This document shows positions 1 to 6,351 of a stretch of DNA of 6,361 nucleotides, piece by piece (position 1 is the first letter of the stretch; the number at the start of each line of letters is the position of its first letter). The DNA is from Candidatus Bipolaricaulota bacterium (GTDB lineage Bacteria; Bipolaricaulota; Bipolaricaulia; RBG-16-55-9), in the NCBI GenBank assembly GCA_027021605.1, contig JALUUA010000292.1, forward strand, positions 1 to 6,361, in the 5' to 3' direction. The translations under genes and the position numbers were made by a program. The notes under the pieces were generated by a model. The model saw only the letters and a program-made list of their open reading frames with translations, did no database searches and was not told the origin of the DNA.

Positions 1-442
1 GCAGCTCCTCCGCCACCTCGATGGCCTTGAGAGCCGGAGGGCTCTCGGACTCCCGATCCGCGTCCGTCAGGGTCCGCTCCCCGATCGCCACGTCGGGGAG
101 CGCTTCCGCTAAGAACTCCTGCAGGGACCGGTGCTGGGCTTCCCAGTCGGGGTTCAGAGCGGGGTTCGAGTCCGGATCGTGGAGGGGCTCCCATCGCTCC
201 ACGAGCCGTCGCAGGCAGCGGCGGGGTTGAAGCGCGAACCGAAACGCGCTCCTCGGATCTTGAACGCGGGAGAAGAGCAGAAGCCACGCGCCGATCCCCA
301 CCGTCATCCCGATCATCCCTAGGAGCCGCCCCTCCCACTGCTCGAACTCCTCAAGAAAGACGAAGAGCCCCACAAACGGCAGCAGGGCGTAGACGACTAC
401 CCGATACAGAAACCGACGGCGGCTCCCGAGATAGCGGCGCAT
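1..442 (-). CDS. Two-helix membrane protein, N-terminal part (unrecognised)
   Basis: The frame is open from an ATG at 442 to the left edge: 147 complete codons with no stop, so the gene is cut by the window. I do not recognise the family. The protein starts with a basic stretch (MRRYLGSRRRFLYR), followed by a hydrophobic segment at about residues 13-30, a short acidic loop (EEFEQWEGR), a second hydrophobic segment at about 40-57, and then a basic region (RRCLRRL, residues 74-80). This charge pattern predicts a membrane hairpin with both ends in the cytoplasm. Residues 80-147 look soluble and charged. The only Shine-Dalgarno-like stretch, GGGGAAG, lies about 12 bases upstream, which is rather far; there is no better in-frame start nearby. 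The gene is divergent from sppA, with 81 bases between the two starts. No link in function to SppA can be shown. Composition and the helix-loop-helix logic favour this frame over the short plus-strand frames opposite it. Confidence 0.72.
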   Translation of the reverse strand, partial: MRRYLGSRRRFLYRVVVYALLPFVGLFVFLEEFEQWEGRLLGMIGMTVGIGAWLLLFSRVQDPRSAFRFALQPRRCLRRLVERWEPLHDPDSNPALNPDWEAQHRSLQEFLAEALPDVAIGERTLTDADRESESPPALKAIEVAEEL

Positions 443-472
443 GGCACAAGTGTACTTCCCCTTGGGATTTCG

Positions 473-481
473 TGCTATACT
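473..481 (+). promoter_or_regulatory. Extended -10 promoter for sppA
   Basis: TGCTATACT fits the extended -10 pattern TGnTATAAT (TATACT matches 5 of 6). It lies 42 bases before the preferred sppA start at 524, leaving a short leader. No good -35 hexamer is seen 16-18 bases upstream, which is tolerable for an extended -10 promoter. On the other strand the same bases contain TATAGC, a weak -10 candidate for the divergent membrane-protein gene. Transcription was not tested; this is a motif call. Confidence 0.55.
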
Positions 482-510
482 CCCGGGTGTGAACGGTCAT
501 CGGAACGGAT

Positions 511-517
511 GAGGAGG
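511..517 (+). promoter_or_regulatory. Ribosome binding site deciding the sppA start
   Basis: GAGGAGG ends 6 bases before the ATG at 524, which is ideal spacing. The in-frame ATG at 509 lies just upstream of this site and has only a poor upstream match, so the start at 524 is preferred. Confidence 0.8.
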
Positions 518-523
518 CGAACG

Positions 524-2218
524 ATGTCCCACCTGATCTACGCCCTGAAGCTCGGAGTTTGGAGGCTGGGCTTCTTCTTACGCCGCCTGCGGAGGGCTCC
601 CGACTACGTCTATTTCGTGCTGGAGGGGACGTACCCCCGGCTGCGCCCGCCGCGCGGCCTCTTCTGGGGGCGCTGGATCTCCCCGCCGCCCCTCAGCCTC
701 CAGGACCTCGAGGAGCGGTTTCGCACCGTTGCAAACGATCCCCGGGTAAAGGGCGTCGTGCTCCACCTGCGGCCCTTGGCGATGGCCCCGGCCCACCTCC
801 AGACGCTCCGCGGCCTCGTTCACGAGCTTAGGGCAGCAGGCAAGCGGGTGATCGCCTGGTCCCACACCTACGAGCCGAGCAACTACCTCGTGGCCTGCGC
901 CTGCGATGAGGTGCTGCTCCAGCCGGGCGGCTCCGTCGGGCCGCTGGGGATGAAGCAGGCCGTCGTCTTTCTCAAGGACGCGCTGGCCCGCGTCGGGCTC
1001 CAAGCCGATCTCTTGCAGATCAGCCCCTACAAGACGGCGGGCGACCCCCTGATGCGCTCGGAGATGTCCCCCGAGATGCGCGAGATGATGGACTGGCTCC
1101 TCGATTCCCTCTACGGGCAATTCGTAAAGGGCGTAGCCGAAGGGCGGGGGCTGGGCGAGGAGGAGGCCCGCGCTCTTATAGATCAAGCCCCCTACACGGA
1201 CGAGGAGGCGGTGGCAGCCGGGGCCGTGGACGCCGTGGTGGGGGAGGAAGCGCTCCCCCGGCATCTCTCCGTCGATGGAAAACCCGCGCGGATAGCATCT
1301 TGGGAGGAGGCCCGCAGGAGTTTATGGAAGCTGCCGCCGGAGCGGCCCGGGCGCTACGTGGCCCTGCTGCGCATCGAGGGGGACATCGTGGACGGGCGCT
1401 CGGGACGGCCCCCCGTAAAGCCCCCGGTACCCATCCCCTTCTTGTTTAACGTGCGATCGGGGGATCTCACCGTCGTGCAGCAGGCCCGCCGGATTCTCAA
1501 AGACAAGCGCGCGGCGGCCCTGGTGGTGTATGTAGATTCGGGCGGGGGCTCGGCCACCGCCTCGGAGGCGATGGCCGCGGCCCTGAAAGAAGTCGCGGAG
1601 GAGAAGCCCGTCGTGGTCGCCATGGGCGGGGTGGCCGCTTCGGGTGGGTATTACGTGGCCACGCCCGGTCAATATGTGGTAGCCCAGCCGGGAACGATCA
1701 CGGGCTCCATCGGGGTTTTGGAGGGCAAGATCGTGAGCGCCGGGCTGTTCGAGAAGCTGCACATGAACCGCGAGGTGCTCGCCCGCGGGAAGCGCGCCCT
1801 GCTCTTCGACCCGGGCCGCCCCTTTACGGACGAGGAGCGCGGGCTCGTCGGGAAGCACATCCGGCGCACCTACGAGGTCTTCTTGGAGCGCGTCTCCCAG
1901 AGTCGCGGGCTGAGCAAAGAGGCCGTGGACGCCGTCGGGGGCGGGCGGGTCTGGACGGGCGAGCAGGCCCTGCGGCACAAGCTCGTAGACGAACTAGGGG
2001 ACCTCCAAAGGGCCATCCACAAGGCCCGCGAGCTCGCCCGCTTAGACGAGCGCGCCCCCGTCCGCGAGGTCTTCCCGGACAAGCGCGAGCGGGCCCCCCA
2101 GCCGAGCCCGTCGGCGTCGGGGGCGGGGTTGATCGCGTACGCCCTGGAGGGGCTCCGCTGCCTCTTCCAGACTCGAGCCCTCTACGCCTGCCCCTTTGTG
2201 CTGGAGGACGAGCTTTAG
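524..2218 (+). CDS. sppA: Signal peptide peptidase SppA, double-domain S49 protease
   Basis: A 564-residue serine protease of family S49, which in known members cleaves leftover signal peptides and other membrane-associated peptides. The length and two tandem domains match the long (E. coli, about 618 residues) form rather than the short Bacillus form. In the long form a lysine of the N-domain and a serine of the C-domain make the catalytic dyad. Both are visible: Lys170 in SPYKTAGDPL, followed by the typical MRSEMSPEMRE stretch, and Ser373 in GVAASGGYYVAT, followed by QPGTITGSIGV (388-398). The N-domain covers about 28-245 and the C-domain about 278-510. Residues 511-564 are a less conserved tail. 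Unlike E. coli SppA, the N-terminus has no clear transmembrane helix; residues 1-24 look like a basic amphipathic helix (KLGVWRLGFFLRRLRR). The enzyme may therefore be peripheral or cytoplasmic; that is inference. The start at 524 was chosen over 509 because of the GAGGAGG site. The stop overlaps the stop of the convergent LinD-like gene by 4 bases. Confidence 0.93.
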   Translation: MSHLIYALKLGVWRLGFFLRRLRRAPDYVYFVLEGTYPRLRPPRGLFWGRWISPPPLSLQDLEERFRTVANDPRVKGVVLHLRPLAMAPAHLQTLRGLVHELRAAGKRVIAWSHTYEPSNYLVACACDEVLLQPGGSVGPLGMKQAVVFLKDALARVGLQADLLQISPYKTAGDPLMRSEMSPEMREMMDWLLDSLYGQFVKGVAEGRGLGEEEARALIDQAPYTDEEAVAAGAVDAVVGEEALPRHLSVDGKPARIASWEEARRSLWKLPPERPGRYVALLRIEGDIVDGRSGRPPVKPPVPIPFLFNVRSGDLTVVQQARRILKDKRAAALVVYVDSGGGSATASEAMAAALKEVAEEKPVVVAMGGVAASGGYYVATPGQYVVAQPGTITGSIGVLEGKIVSAGLFEKLHMNREVLARGKRALLFDPGRPFTDEERGLVGKHIRRTYEVFLERVSQSRGLSKEAVDAVGGGRVWTGEQALRHKLVDELGDLQRAIHKARELARLDERAPVREVFPDKRERAPQPSPSASGAGLIAYALEGLRCLFQTRALYACPFVLEDEL

Positions 2219-3642
2219 GGGTTGTTCAGCGGTCTGCCCTCCTCGTCGCGGTTCTGCGTCCAGTCGTAGTCGAGAACCGTTCGCCAGCCCAGGTGCACCT
2301 TGGGGAAGAGCCACCAGCCGCTGTACATGTTGAGGAGCTGCCCCACGGTGAACCCATCGATCCCCGAGGGCTCCGGGTTCGTCTCGTCGAAACGAATTTC
2401 GCCCTGCAGGAAGTAGGGGTGCGTGAGGTTCGTGAGGAATTTGTGGATCTCGTCGAAGGTCTCGGGGTCGTCGAACTCGCGGGTGGCGGCCCAGGCCAAG
2501 AAGACGTTGAGGTACGTCTCCCCCAGCATGCCCGGCTGCCAGGCCCCGGGGTTCTGCACCTCGCCCTCAACGCTCTTCTCGGGCACCTCGAGCATGAAAG
2601 CCCCGATCCCGAGGGGATAGCGCCGGATATAGCGCAGCCGGACGTGCTCATAGAGGTTGGCCGCGAACTCCGGCTCGAAGGCGTTTATCATCAGCGCAAC
2701 CATGACGTTGGCGAAGCCCGACAGGTCTTTGTCGGCCTGCTGCGGGCCGAAGGGGTGCCAGCGGCGGTAGACGAGCCCCGTCTCCGGGTCCGTCATGTGC
2801 TCCTTTAAAAAGCGCATGTAGTGCCTGCGGTACTCCCGCCCCAGCCAGACGCCGTGCTCCTCGTCGGGGCCGAACACTCGATCGTAGAGGGCCAGCCCCA
2901 GCACGGCCATGGAGTTGCACTGCGGGAACCAGTGGTTGGGCTCGCAGGCCACCCCGCCGCAGTAGCCCGCTCCCAGGGGCAGGCTCACGTTTTGGAGCAT
3001 CTCCTCGTAGAGCCCGCGGGCGAGCGCCCGGGTCTCCGGGCCGTAGGTTTCGGTGTCGCCCGTGATCAGGGCGTACAGGCCCTCGGCAATCAGAAGGGGC
3101 GCCCGCCACTGGACGTTCCGCACCATCGGGTCGCCCCAGCCTTGGATGATCGCGTAGTCCATCCACCCGGCGGGACTCCTCAAGAGTTCAATGAGCTCGC
3201 GGATCACGAAGGCCGCCTCCGCCGTCCGACCGGGCTCGATGATCGCCACCGACGGCGCGGCCCAGATGATGGGCACCGCCGCCTGGACCCAGGGGATGCC
3301 CCTCAAGCTGGGCGCCCAGCCCCAGTCCTTCGTCTCCGAGAAGGACTGATAAACGCGCTCCAGCTCCAAGGGGTCATCGCCGTGTGCCTCGATCCAGCGC
3401 TTGAAGATCGTAGGGTCATAAGGGTCGGGGACGTCGAAGTAGGGCGCCTGCGAGTAGGAGATGACGTCCACGGTGCTGAGGGCGTAGTTCCAGTGGCCGC
3501 GGACGTCGAGGGTGAGCTTCTGGTTTTCGCGCTGCTTCCAGTAGGCTTGGGCCGGGGCGAAGGGCACCTGCTTGAGGACGAACTGAAAGACTAAGAGCGC
3601 CACGACCAACGCCGAGATCAACAGGGTGTAGATCCATTTCAT
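2215..3642 (-). CDS. Linalool dehydratase/isomerase-like exported protein
   Basis: A 475-residue protein with an N-terminal signal anchor (hydrophobic residues 4-22), so the body should lie outside the cytoplasm. I recognise it as a homologue of Castellaniella LinD, a periplasmic (alpha/alpha)6-barrel enzyme that interconverts myrcene, linalool and geraniol. The match, made by eye to the LinD sequence from memory, is collinear: SVAIIEP (131-137) to SVALIDP, GLYALITG (188-195) to GLYQLVTG, CEPNHWFPQCNS (233-244) to CEPDNYFVQCNS, LYDRVFG (252-258) to VYDRLHG, and KVHLGW (448-453) to KVHAGF. The two active-site cysteines are kept (Cys233, Cys242), and Asp59 (VDVIS) may be the catalytic Asp. The LinD histidine aligns with Pro182 and its tyrosine with Phe310. 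About 34 extra residues lie between Asp59 and Ser131. The family call is firm; linalool as substrate is not supported. An AGGGGTGA ribosome site (3649-3656) sits 6 bases before the ATG. It follows the lipoprotein gene by 35 bases, probably in one operon. Confidence 0.8.
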   Translation of the reverse strand: MKWIYTLLISALVVALLVFQFVLKQVPFAPAQAYWKQRENQKLTLDVRGHWNYALSTVDVISYSQAPYFDVPDPYDPTIFKRWIEAHGDDPLELERVYQSFSETKDWGWAPSLRGIPWVQAAVPIIWAAPSVAIIEPGRTAEAAFVIRELIELLRSPAGWMDYAIIQGWGDPMVRNVQWRAPLLIAEGLYALITGDTETYGPETRALARGLYEEMLQNVSLPLGAGYCGGVACEPNHWFPQCNSMAVLGLALYDRVFGPDEEHGVWLGREYRRHYMRFLKEHMTDPETGLVYRRWHPFGPQQADKDLSGFANVMVALMINAFEPEFAANLYEHVRLRYIRRYPLGIGAFMLEVPEKSVEGEVQNPGAWQPGMLGETYLNVFLAWAATREFDDPETFDEIHKFLTNLTHPYFLQGEIRFDETNPEPSGIDGFTVGQLLNMYSGWWLFPKVHLGWRTVLDYDWTQNRDEEGRPLNNP

Positions 3643-3677
3643 CCCGTATCACCCCTCGATCTCAGGGCCCGGCCGGT

Positions 3678-4376
3678 TTACTCGTTCCCCCCGCGCTCGA
3701 CGGGGTTCCAGCGCAGGATCACGGGGGCACAATAATCGAAGGCGCAGGCGCAGCAGCCCTCGGCCTCATCGAAGGAGCGGCAGACCTTGTTGACCGTCAC
3801 TTCAATGCGCTCGCCCCGCAGGCCCTCGAGCTGGGGCTTCATCTCCGTGTAGGACTTAAGCCCCACCCTCTGGCCGATGAACTCGAACGGCCCCCCGTCG
3901 ACCTCGATGCCCCAGGACTCGCTGCGGGTCCCCTCGGCCTCCACCACGACGGCGCCCGTAAGCTCCACGAAGGGGATCGGCTCCACCCGCCCGTCGGAGG
4001 CCACGAGCACCTGCCAGTAGCCGCCGCGGACGATGTTTTGAATCTCCACCTTGTAGTCGGGCTCGGGGATCACGGGGAAGCGCACGATGATCTCCCACTC
4101 TATCGTGGAGGGACTGGCCACCGTGTAGCGGAAGATCGAGAAGCCCACCAGCCCCGTGGGGGTGATGTTCTCCTCGGTCCACTCGACGTCGGTGGGGATG
4201 TTCGCTTGGGGATCTGTCTGATTGACGTACTCGATGGCCGCGTCCCGCGCGTCCGCGGGGGAGTCGACGGCACCGGGAGGAGCGAAGCCCGGAGGGGGCT
4301 CGGACGGTCCGAAGAGCGCATCGCAGCCGGTAAGGAGAAGCCCGAAACCCAAAACGAGCAGAGTTTGGAGCTTCAT
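3678..4376 (-). CDS. Lipoprotein with cysteine-rich C-terminus (unknown function)
   Basis: A 232-residue predicted lipoprotein. Residues 1-18 are a short signal peptide ending in a lipobox (LLTGC), with lipid attachment expected at Cys18. Asp19 follows; in E. coli an Asp there favours staying in the inner membrane, though this rule may not apply here. A Pro/Gly-rich linker (about 23-38) leads to a helix (ADARDAAIEYV, 41-51) and then several beta-like stretches (GFSIFRYTV, WEIIVRF, YKVEIQN, YWQVLVASDGRVE). This helix-plus-strands order recalls PepSY or cystatin-like folds, but I see no diagnostic motif. The C-terminus has five cysteines (199, 208, 209, 211, 216) that could bind metal or form disulfides. 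The ATG at 4376 was chosen because it has a near-perfect ribosome site; the upstream ATG at 4412 falls inside the promoter -10. It is the first gene of a probable two-gene operon with the LinD-like gene. Confidence 0.82.
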   Translation of the reverse strand: MKLQTLLVLGFGLLLTGCDALFGPSEPPPGFAPPGAVDSPADARDAAIEYVNQTDPQANIPTDVEWTEENITPTGLVGFSIFRYTVASPSTIEWEIIVRFPVIPEPDYKVEIQNIVRGGYWQVLVASDGRVEPIPFVELTGAVVVEAEGTRSESWGIEVDGGPFEFIGQRVGLKSYTEMKPQLEGLRGERIEVTVNKVCRSFDEAEGCCACAFDYCAPVILRWNPVERGGNE

Positions 4377-4380
4377 GACG

Positions 4381-4390
4381 ACCTCCTTTT
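4381..4390 (-). promoter_or_regulatory. Strong ribosome binding site deciding the lipoprotein start
   Basis: AAAAGGAGGT on the minus strand lies 4 bases before the ATG at 4376 (5 bases counting from the GGAGG core). It is a near-complete match to the 16S rRNA 3' end. It fixes the start at 4376 and points to strong translation of this gene. Confidence 0.88.
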
Positions 4391-4407
4391 GCTCGGTCTC
4401 TCGATGC

Positions 4408-4437
4408 AGCATAGGGGAGTTCCCCCACAGAAGTCAA
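4408..4437 (-). promoter_or_regulatory. Sigma70-type promoter for lipoprotein/LinD-like operon
   Basis: On the minus strand TTGACT (4432-4437, 5 of 6 to TTGACA) and TATGCT (4408-4413, 4 of 6 to TATAAT) are separated by 18 bases. The expected transcription start near 4401 gives a leader of about 25 bases that carries the ribosome site. The spacer holds an inverted repeat, GGGGA-GT-TCCCC (4414-4425 on the plus strand), a possible operator. Confidence 0.6.
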
Positions 4438-4490
4438 ATCGCTCTTAAGGTCCTCTTCTAGGAGGAGGCGCACACGCGCAAAATCAACCC

Positions 4491-4536
4491 AAATCAAAAG
4501 GGAAAGGGAAACGGAAACGGGACCGGTCATCCGGCC
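4491..4536 (-). terminator. Probable transcription terminator after the ligase gene
   Basis: On the minus strand, 36 bases after the ligase stop, GGCCGG-ATGA-CCGGTC can form a 6-pair stem (one G-U pair) with a 4-base loop. A G-free pyrimidine tail follows (CCGTTTCCGTTTCCCTTTCC, then CTTTTGATTT). The T tract is interrupted by C, so it is not a textbook intrinsic terminator; the C/T-rich, G-poor tail could also serve Rho. It fits with a separate promoter just downstream. Confidence 0.45.
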
Positions 4537-4572
4537 AGAGACGCACCCGTTAGGGCCGCAGGGCCGAGGGGC

Positions 4573-6351
4573 TTAGCGGGACCCGGAGCGGGCCCTCTCG
4601 AAGAGCTGCTTCACCTCCGCGACGGTGGTCGCCTCCTCGGCGCTCTTATCGTCGCGGAATCGCAAGAACCGAGGGAATCGCAGGGCGATCCCCGGCTCGT
4701 CTTCCGAGGGGGCCCCGCAGGTGTGGATGGGGCTGCGGGTTAGCTCCGCCCCCGATATTTCGAGAACGAGGGCGGGCTCGAACCAGCGGGTCGGCTCTAA
4801 TTTTGAGATCACGCGCGCGGGCTTGTGGTCCGTCTCGTAGGGCTTAAACATCTCGGGGAGCTTGGCCAGCTCCTCGTCGCTGAAGCCCGTGCTCACCTTG
4901 CACAGGGTCTCGAAGCGATCGCACTCGGGGTTGTAGACGGCGCACAATAGCGCCCCCCACGTCCCGGATCGCTTCCCCCGGCCCGCAAAGCCCCCCACGG
5001 CCACCACGTCGAAGGTGTCCGCCAGCTCTTGGGAATAATCGCGCTTCCACTTGATCCAGCTCCACTCCCGCGCCCCCGCGCGATACACGGAATCGGGAGC
5101 GCAGGACTTGGCCATAATCCCCTCTAAGCCCCGCTCCACGGCCTCGTCGAAGAAGTTTTCGATCTCTTCGGGGTCACTCGACACCAGGCGGGCCGTAAGA
5201 TCCACCCGCCCCGACTCCGAGGGCTTTACGATCCTCTCGAGAAGGGCCCGCCGCTCGGGGTAGCTTTTTTCCATCGCGCTCTCGCCGTCCGCGTACAGAA
5301 CGTCAAAGAGGAAGAGCTTGACGGGGATCTCCTTCACGTAGCGCTCGATGTCGTACTTGCGGCGGCGGCTCATCAGCACCTGGAAGGGCTGAAACTGATC
5401 GTCCGTGCCGGGGACGAGGGCCACCACCTCGCCCTCGACGATCGCCTCCTCCGCTTGGATGTCCCGGCGGATGGCCTCCACGACGTCGGGGTACTGGTGC
5501 GTGATGTTCTCCAAGTTGCGGGAGAAGATGGTGACTTGGTCGCCCTTCTTGTGGCACTGGACCCGCTCGCCGTCGTACTTCCACTCGACCGCAAACCCGT
5601 GGGGCATCTTCTCGAAGATCTCGTGGAGGGTCTGGACCCGCTGGGCGGCCATCATCTTGATGGGATGGCCCACTTGAATTTTGATTTCATCCAGTCCGTT
5701 GAGCCCCTTCTCAGCTACCTTCTGGGCCACGAGCCCCACGTCCCCGCAGAGGTTGTAGGCTTTCTCCAGCCGGGCCTTGTTCTTCTTCTCGCCCGTGAAG
5801 GCCACGGCTAAGGCGTTGAGAATGGTCATGGTGCCCGCGCCCAGGCGCAGGGTGCCCAGGGCGATGCGCACGAGGTAGCGGGCCTCGCGGGGGGTGGCCT
5901 GCTTTAGTAATTCTGCCAGGAGGTTGAGCTTGGCCTCCTGGGAGCCCGTCCCCACCTGGCGGGCGATCTCCAACAGCTTTTCGTGAACGGAGCGGACGGT
6001 AAGAGCATCGCCGGAGCCCGCTTGGCCTTCGAGCACGGCCTCGGCGACCAGGCCGTAGTCGCCCTTCTCGTCGTAGAGCTTTTCGATTTCCTCGCGGGGG
6101 CGGCCCGAGGCGCGGGCGAGCGCCTCGGCCATCAAGCGCTCGCCGATCTGGAGATTGACGTCCTCGTATTCGGCGGCCAGGTTCCCCTGGACGAAGTAGC
6201 TCACCAAATGAATCACGCCGTGGGGCGTGCGGCGGAAGAGGTCGGCTAAGATGGCGACCATCTCGTTGCCGGAGGTGGTGGCGTCCAGCTTCTCGAAGGC
6301 TTCCACCAGCTCCCGGAAGGGGAGATCCCGGTCATGCGCGCTCAGGGTCAT
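4573..6351 (-). CDS. lig: ATP-dependent DNA ligase (archaeal/thermophile type)
   Basis: A 592-residue enzyme that seals nicks in DNA through an enzyme-AMP intermediate. The order is an N-terminal helical DNA-binding domain (about 1-225), the adenylation domain (about 230-440) and a C-terminal OB-fold domain (about 445-585), as in archaeal and Lig1-type ligases (about 560-600 residues). The visible motifs are: I, EWKYDGERVQ with the AMP-accepting Lys258; the SRNLENIT stretch (277-284); VEGEVVAL with Glu308; III, LFLFDVLYADG (346-356); IV, EGIMAK (410-415); V, WIKWKRD (432-438); and the C-terminal ALRFPRFLRFRDDKS (556-570). SPIHTC (540-545) recalls crenarchaeal ligases. It is not the NAD-dependent LigA usual in bacteria: the KYDGER site and fold order differ, and there is no Zn-finger, HhH or BRCT region. 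The ATG at 6351 lies only 10 bases from the window edge and those bases show no ribosome site, so a start further upstream cannot be excluded. The N-terminus (FRELVEAFEKLDATTSGNEM) matches where archaeal ligases start. Confidence 0.95.
   Translation of the reverse strand: MTLSAHDRDLPFRELVEAFEKLDATTSGNEMVAILADLFRRTPHGVIHLVSYFVQGNLAAEYEDVNLQIGERLMAEALARASGRPREEIEKLYDEKGDYGLVAEAVLEGQAGSGDALTVRSVHEKLLEIARQVGTGSQEAKLNLLAELLKQATPREARYLVRIALGTLRLGAGTMTILNALAVAFTGEKKNKARLEKAYNLCGDVGLVAQKVAEKGLNGLDEIKIQVGHPIKMMAAQRVQTLHEIFEKMPHGFAVEWKYDGERVQCHKKGDQVTIFSRNLENITHQYPDVVEAIRRDIQAEEAIVEGEVVALVPGTDDQFQPFQVLMSRRRKYDIERYVKEIPVKLFLFDVLYADGESAMEKSYPERRALLERIVKPSESGRVDLTARLVSSDPEEIENFFDEAVERGLEGIMAKSCAPDSVYRAGAREWSWIKWKRDYSQELADTFDVVAVGGFAGRGKRSGTWGALLCAVYNPECDRFETLCKVSTGFSDEELAKLPEMFKPYETDHKPARVISKLEPTRWFEPALVLEISGAELTRSPIHTCGAPSEDEPGIALRFPRFLRFRDDKSAEEATTVAEVKQLFERARSGSR

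Larger units (their letters stand above)
4377..4572. other. Intergenic region between ligase and lipoprotein genes
   Basis: This 196-base gap, the largest in the window, separates two genes on the same strand. It holds a likely ligase terminator (4491-4536), a promoter (4408-4437) with a palindromic spacer, and the lipoprotein ribosome site. No convincing small gene or RNA gene is seen. The purine-rich plus-strand run GGGAAAGGGAAACGGAAACG begins near 4500 and is the complement of the pyrimidine tail behind the terminator stem. Confidence 0.7.

Noticed and set aside
509..523. Upstream ATG at 509 as the sppA start.
   Set aside because: The GAGGAGG ribosome site at 511-517 lies after this ATG and is ideally spaced for the ATG at 524; the extra residues MRRRT add no known feature.
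578..1978. Two long minus-strand open frames (578-1264 and 1322-1978) opposite sppA.
   Set aside because: They lie entirely opposite a gene with clear protease motifs, are Pro/Arg/Gly/His-rich low-quality translations, and reflect the GC-rich third positions of sppA.
2821..3594. A 257-residue plus-strand open frame opposite the LinD-like gene.
   Set aside because: It has no recognisable domain and shadow-type composition, while the minus strand encodes a collinear LinD homologue with conserved motifs.
2215..3642. Naming the LinD-like gene as a true linalool dehydratase.
   Set aside because: By-eye alignment puts Pro182 and Phe310 at the LinD His and Tyr active-site positions, so only the family and not the reaction is supported.
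3665..3676. Overlapping palindromes GGGCCC and CCGGCCGG between the lipoprotein and LinD-like genes, considered as a terminator.
   Set aside because: The sequence lacks a T tract and can form only a very short stem; in a GC-rich genome such palindromes are common, so the two genes are still taken as one operon.
4377..4412. Upstream ATG at 4412 as the lipoprotein start.
   Set aside because: It lies in the -10 element of the best promoter, lacks its own ribosome site, and would put 12 charged residues before the signal peptide.
5455..5811. A 118-residue plus-strand open frame opposite the ligase gene.
   Set aside because: It is the antisense shadow of the conserved ligase adenylation domain, with no ribosome site or recognisable motif.
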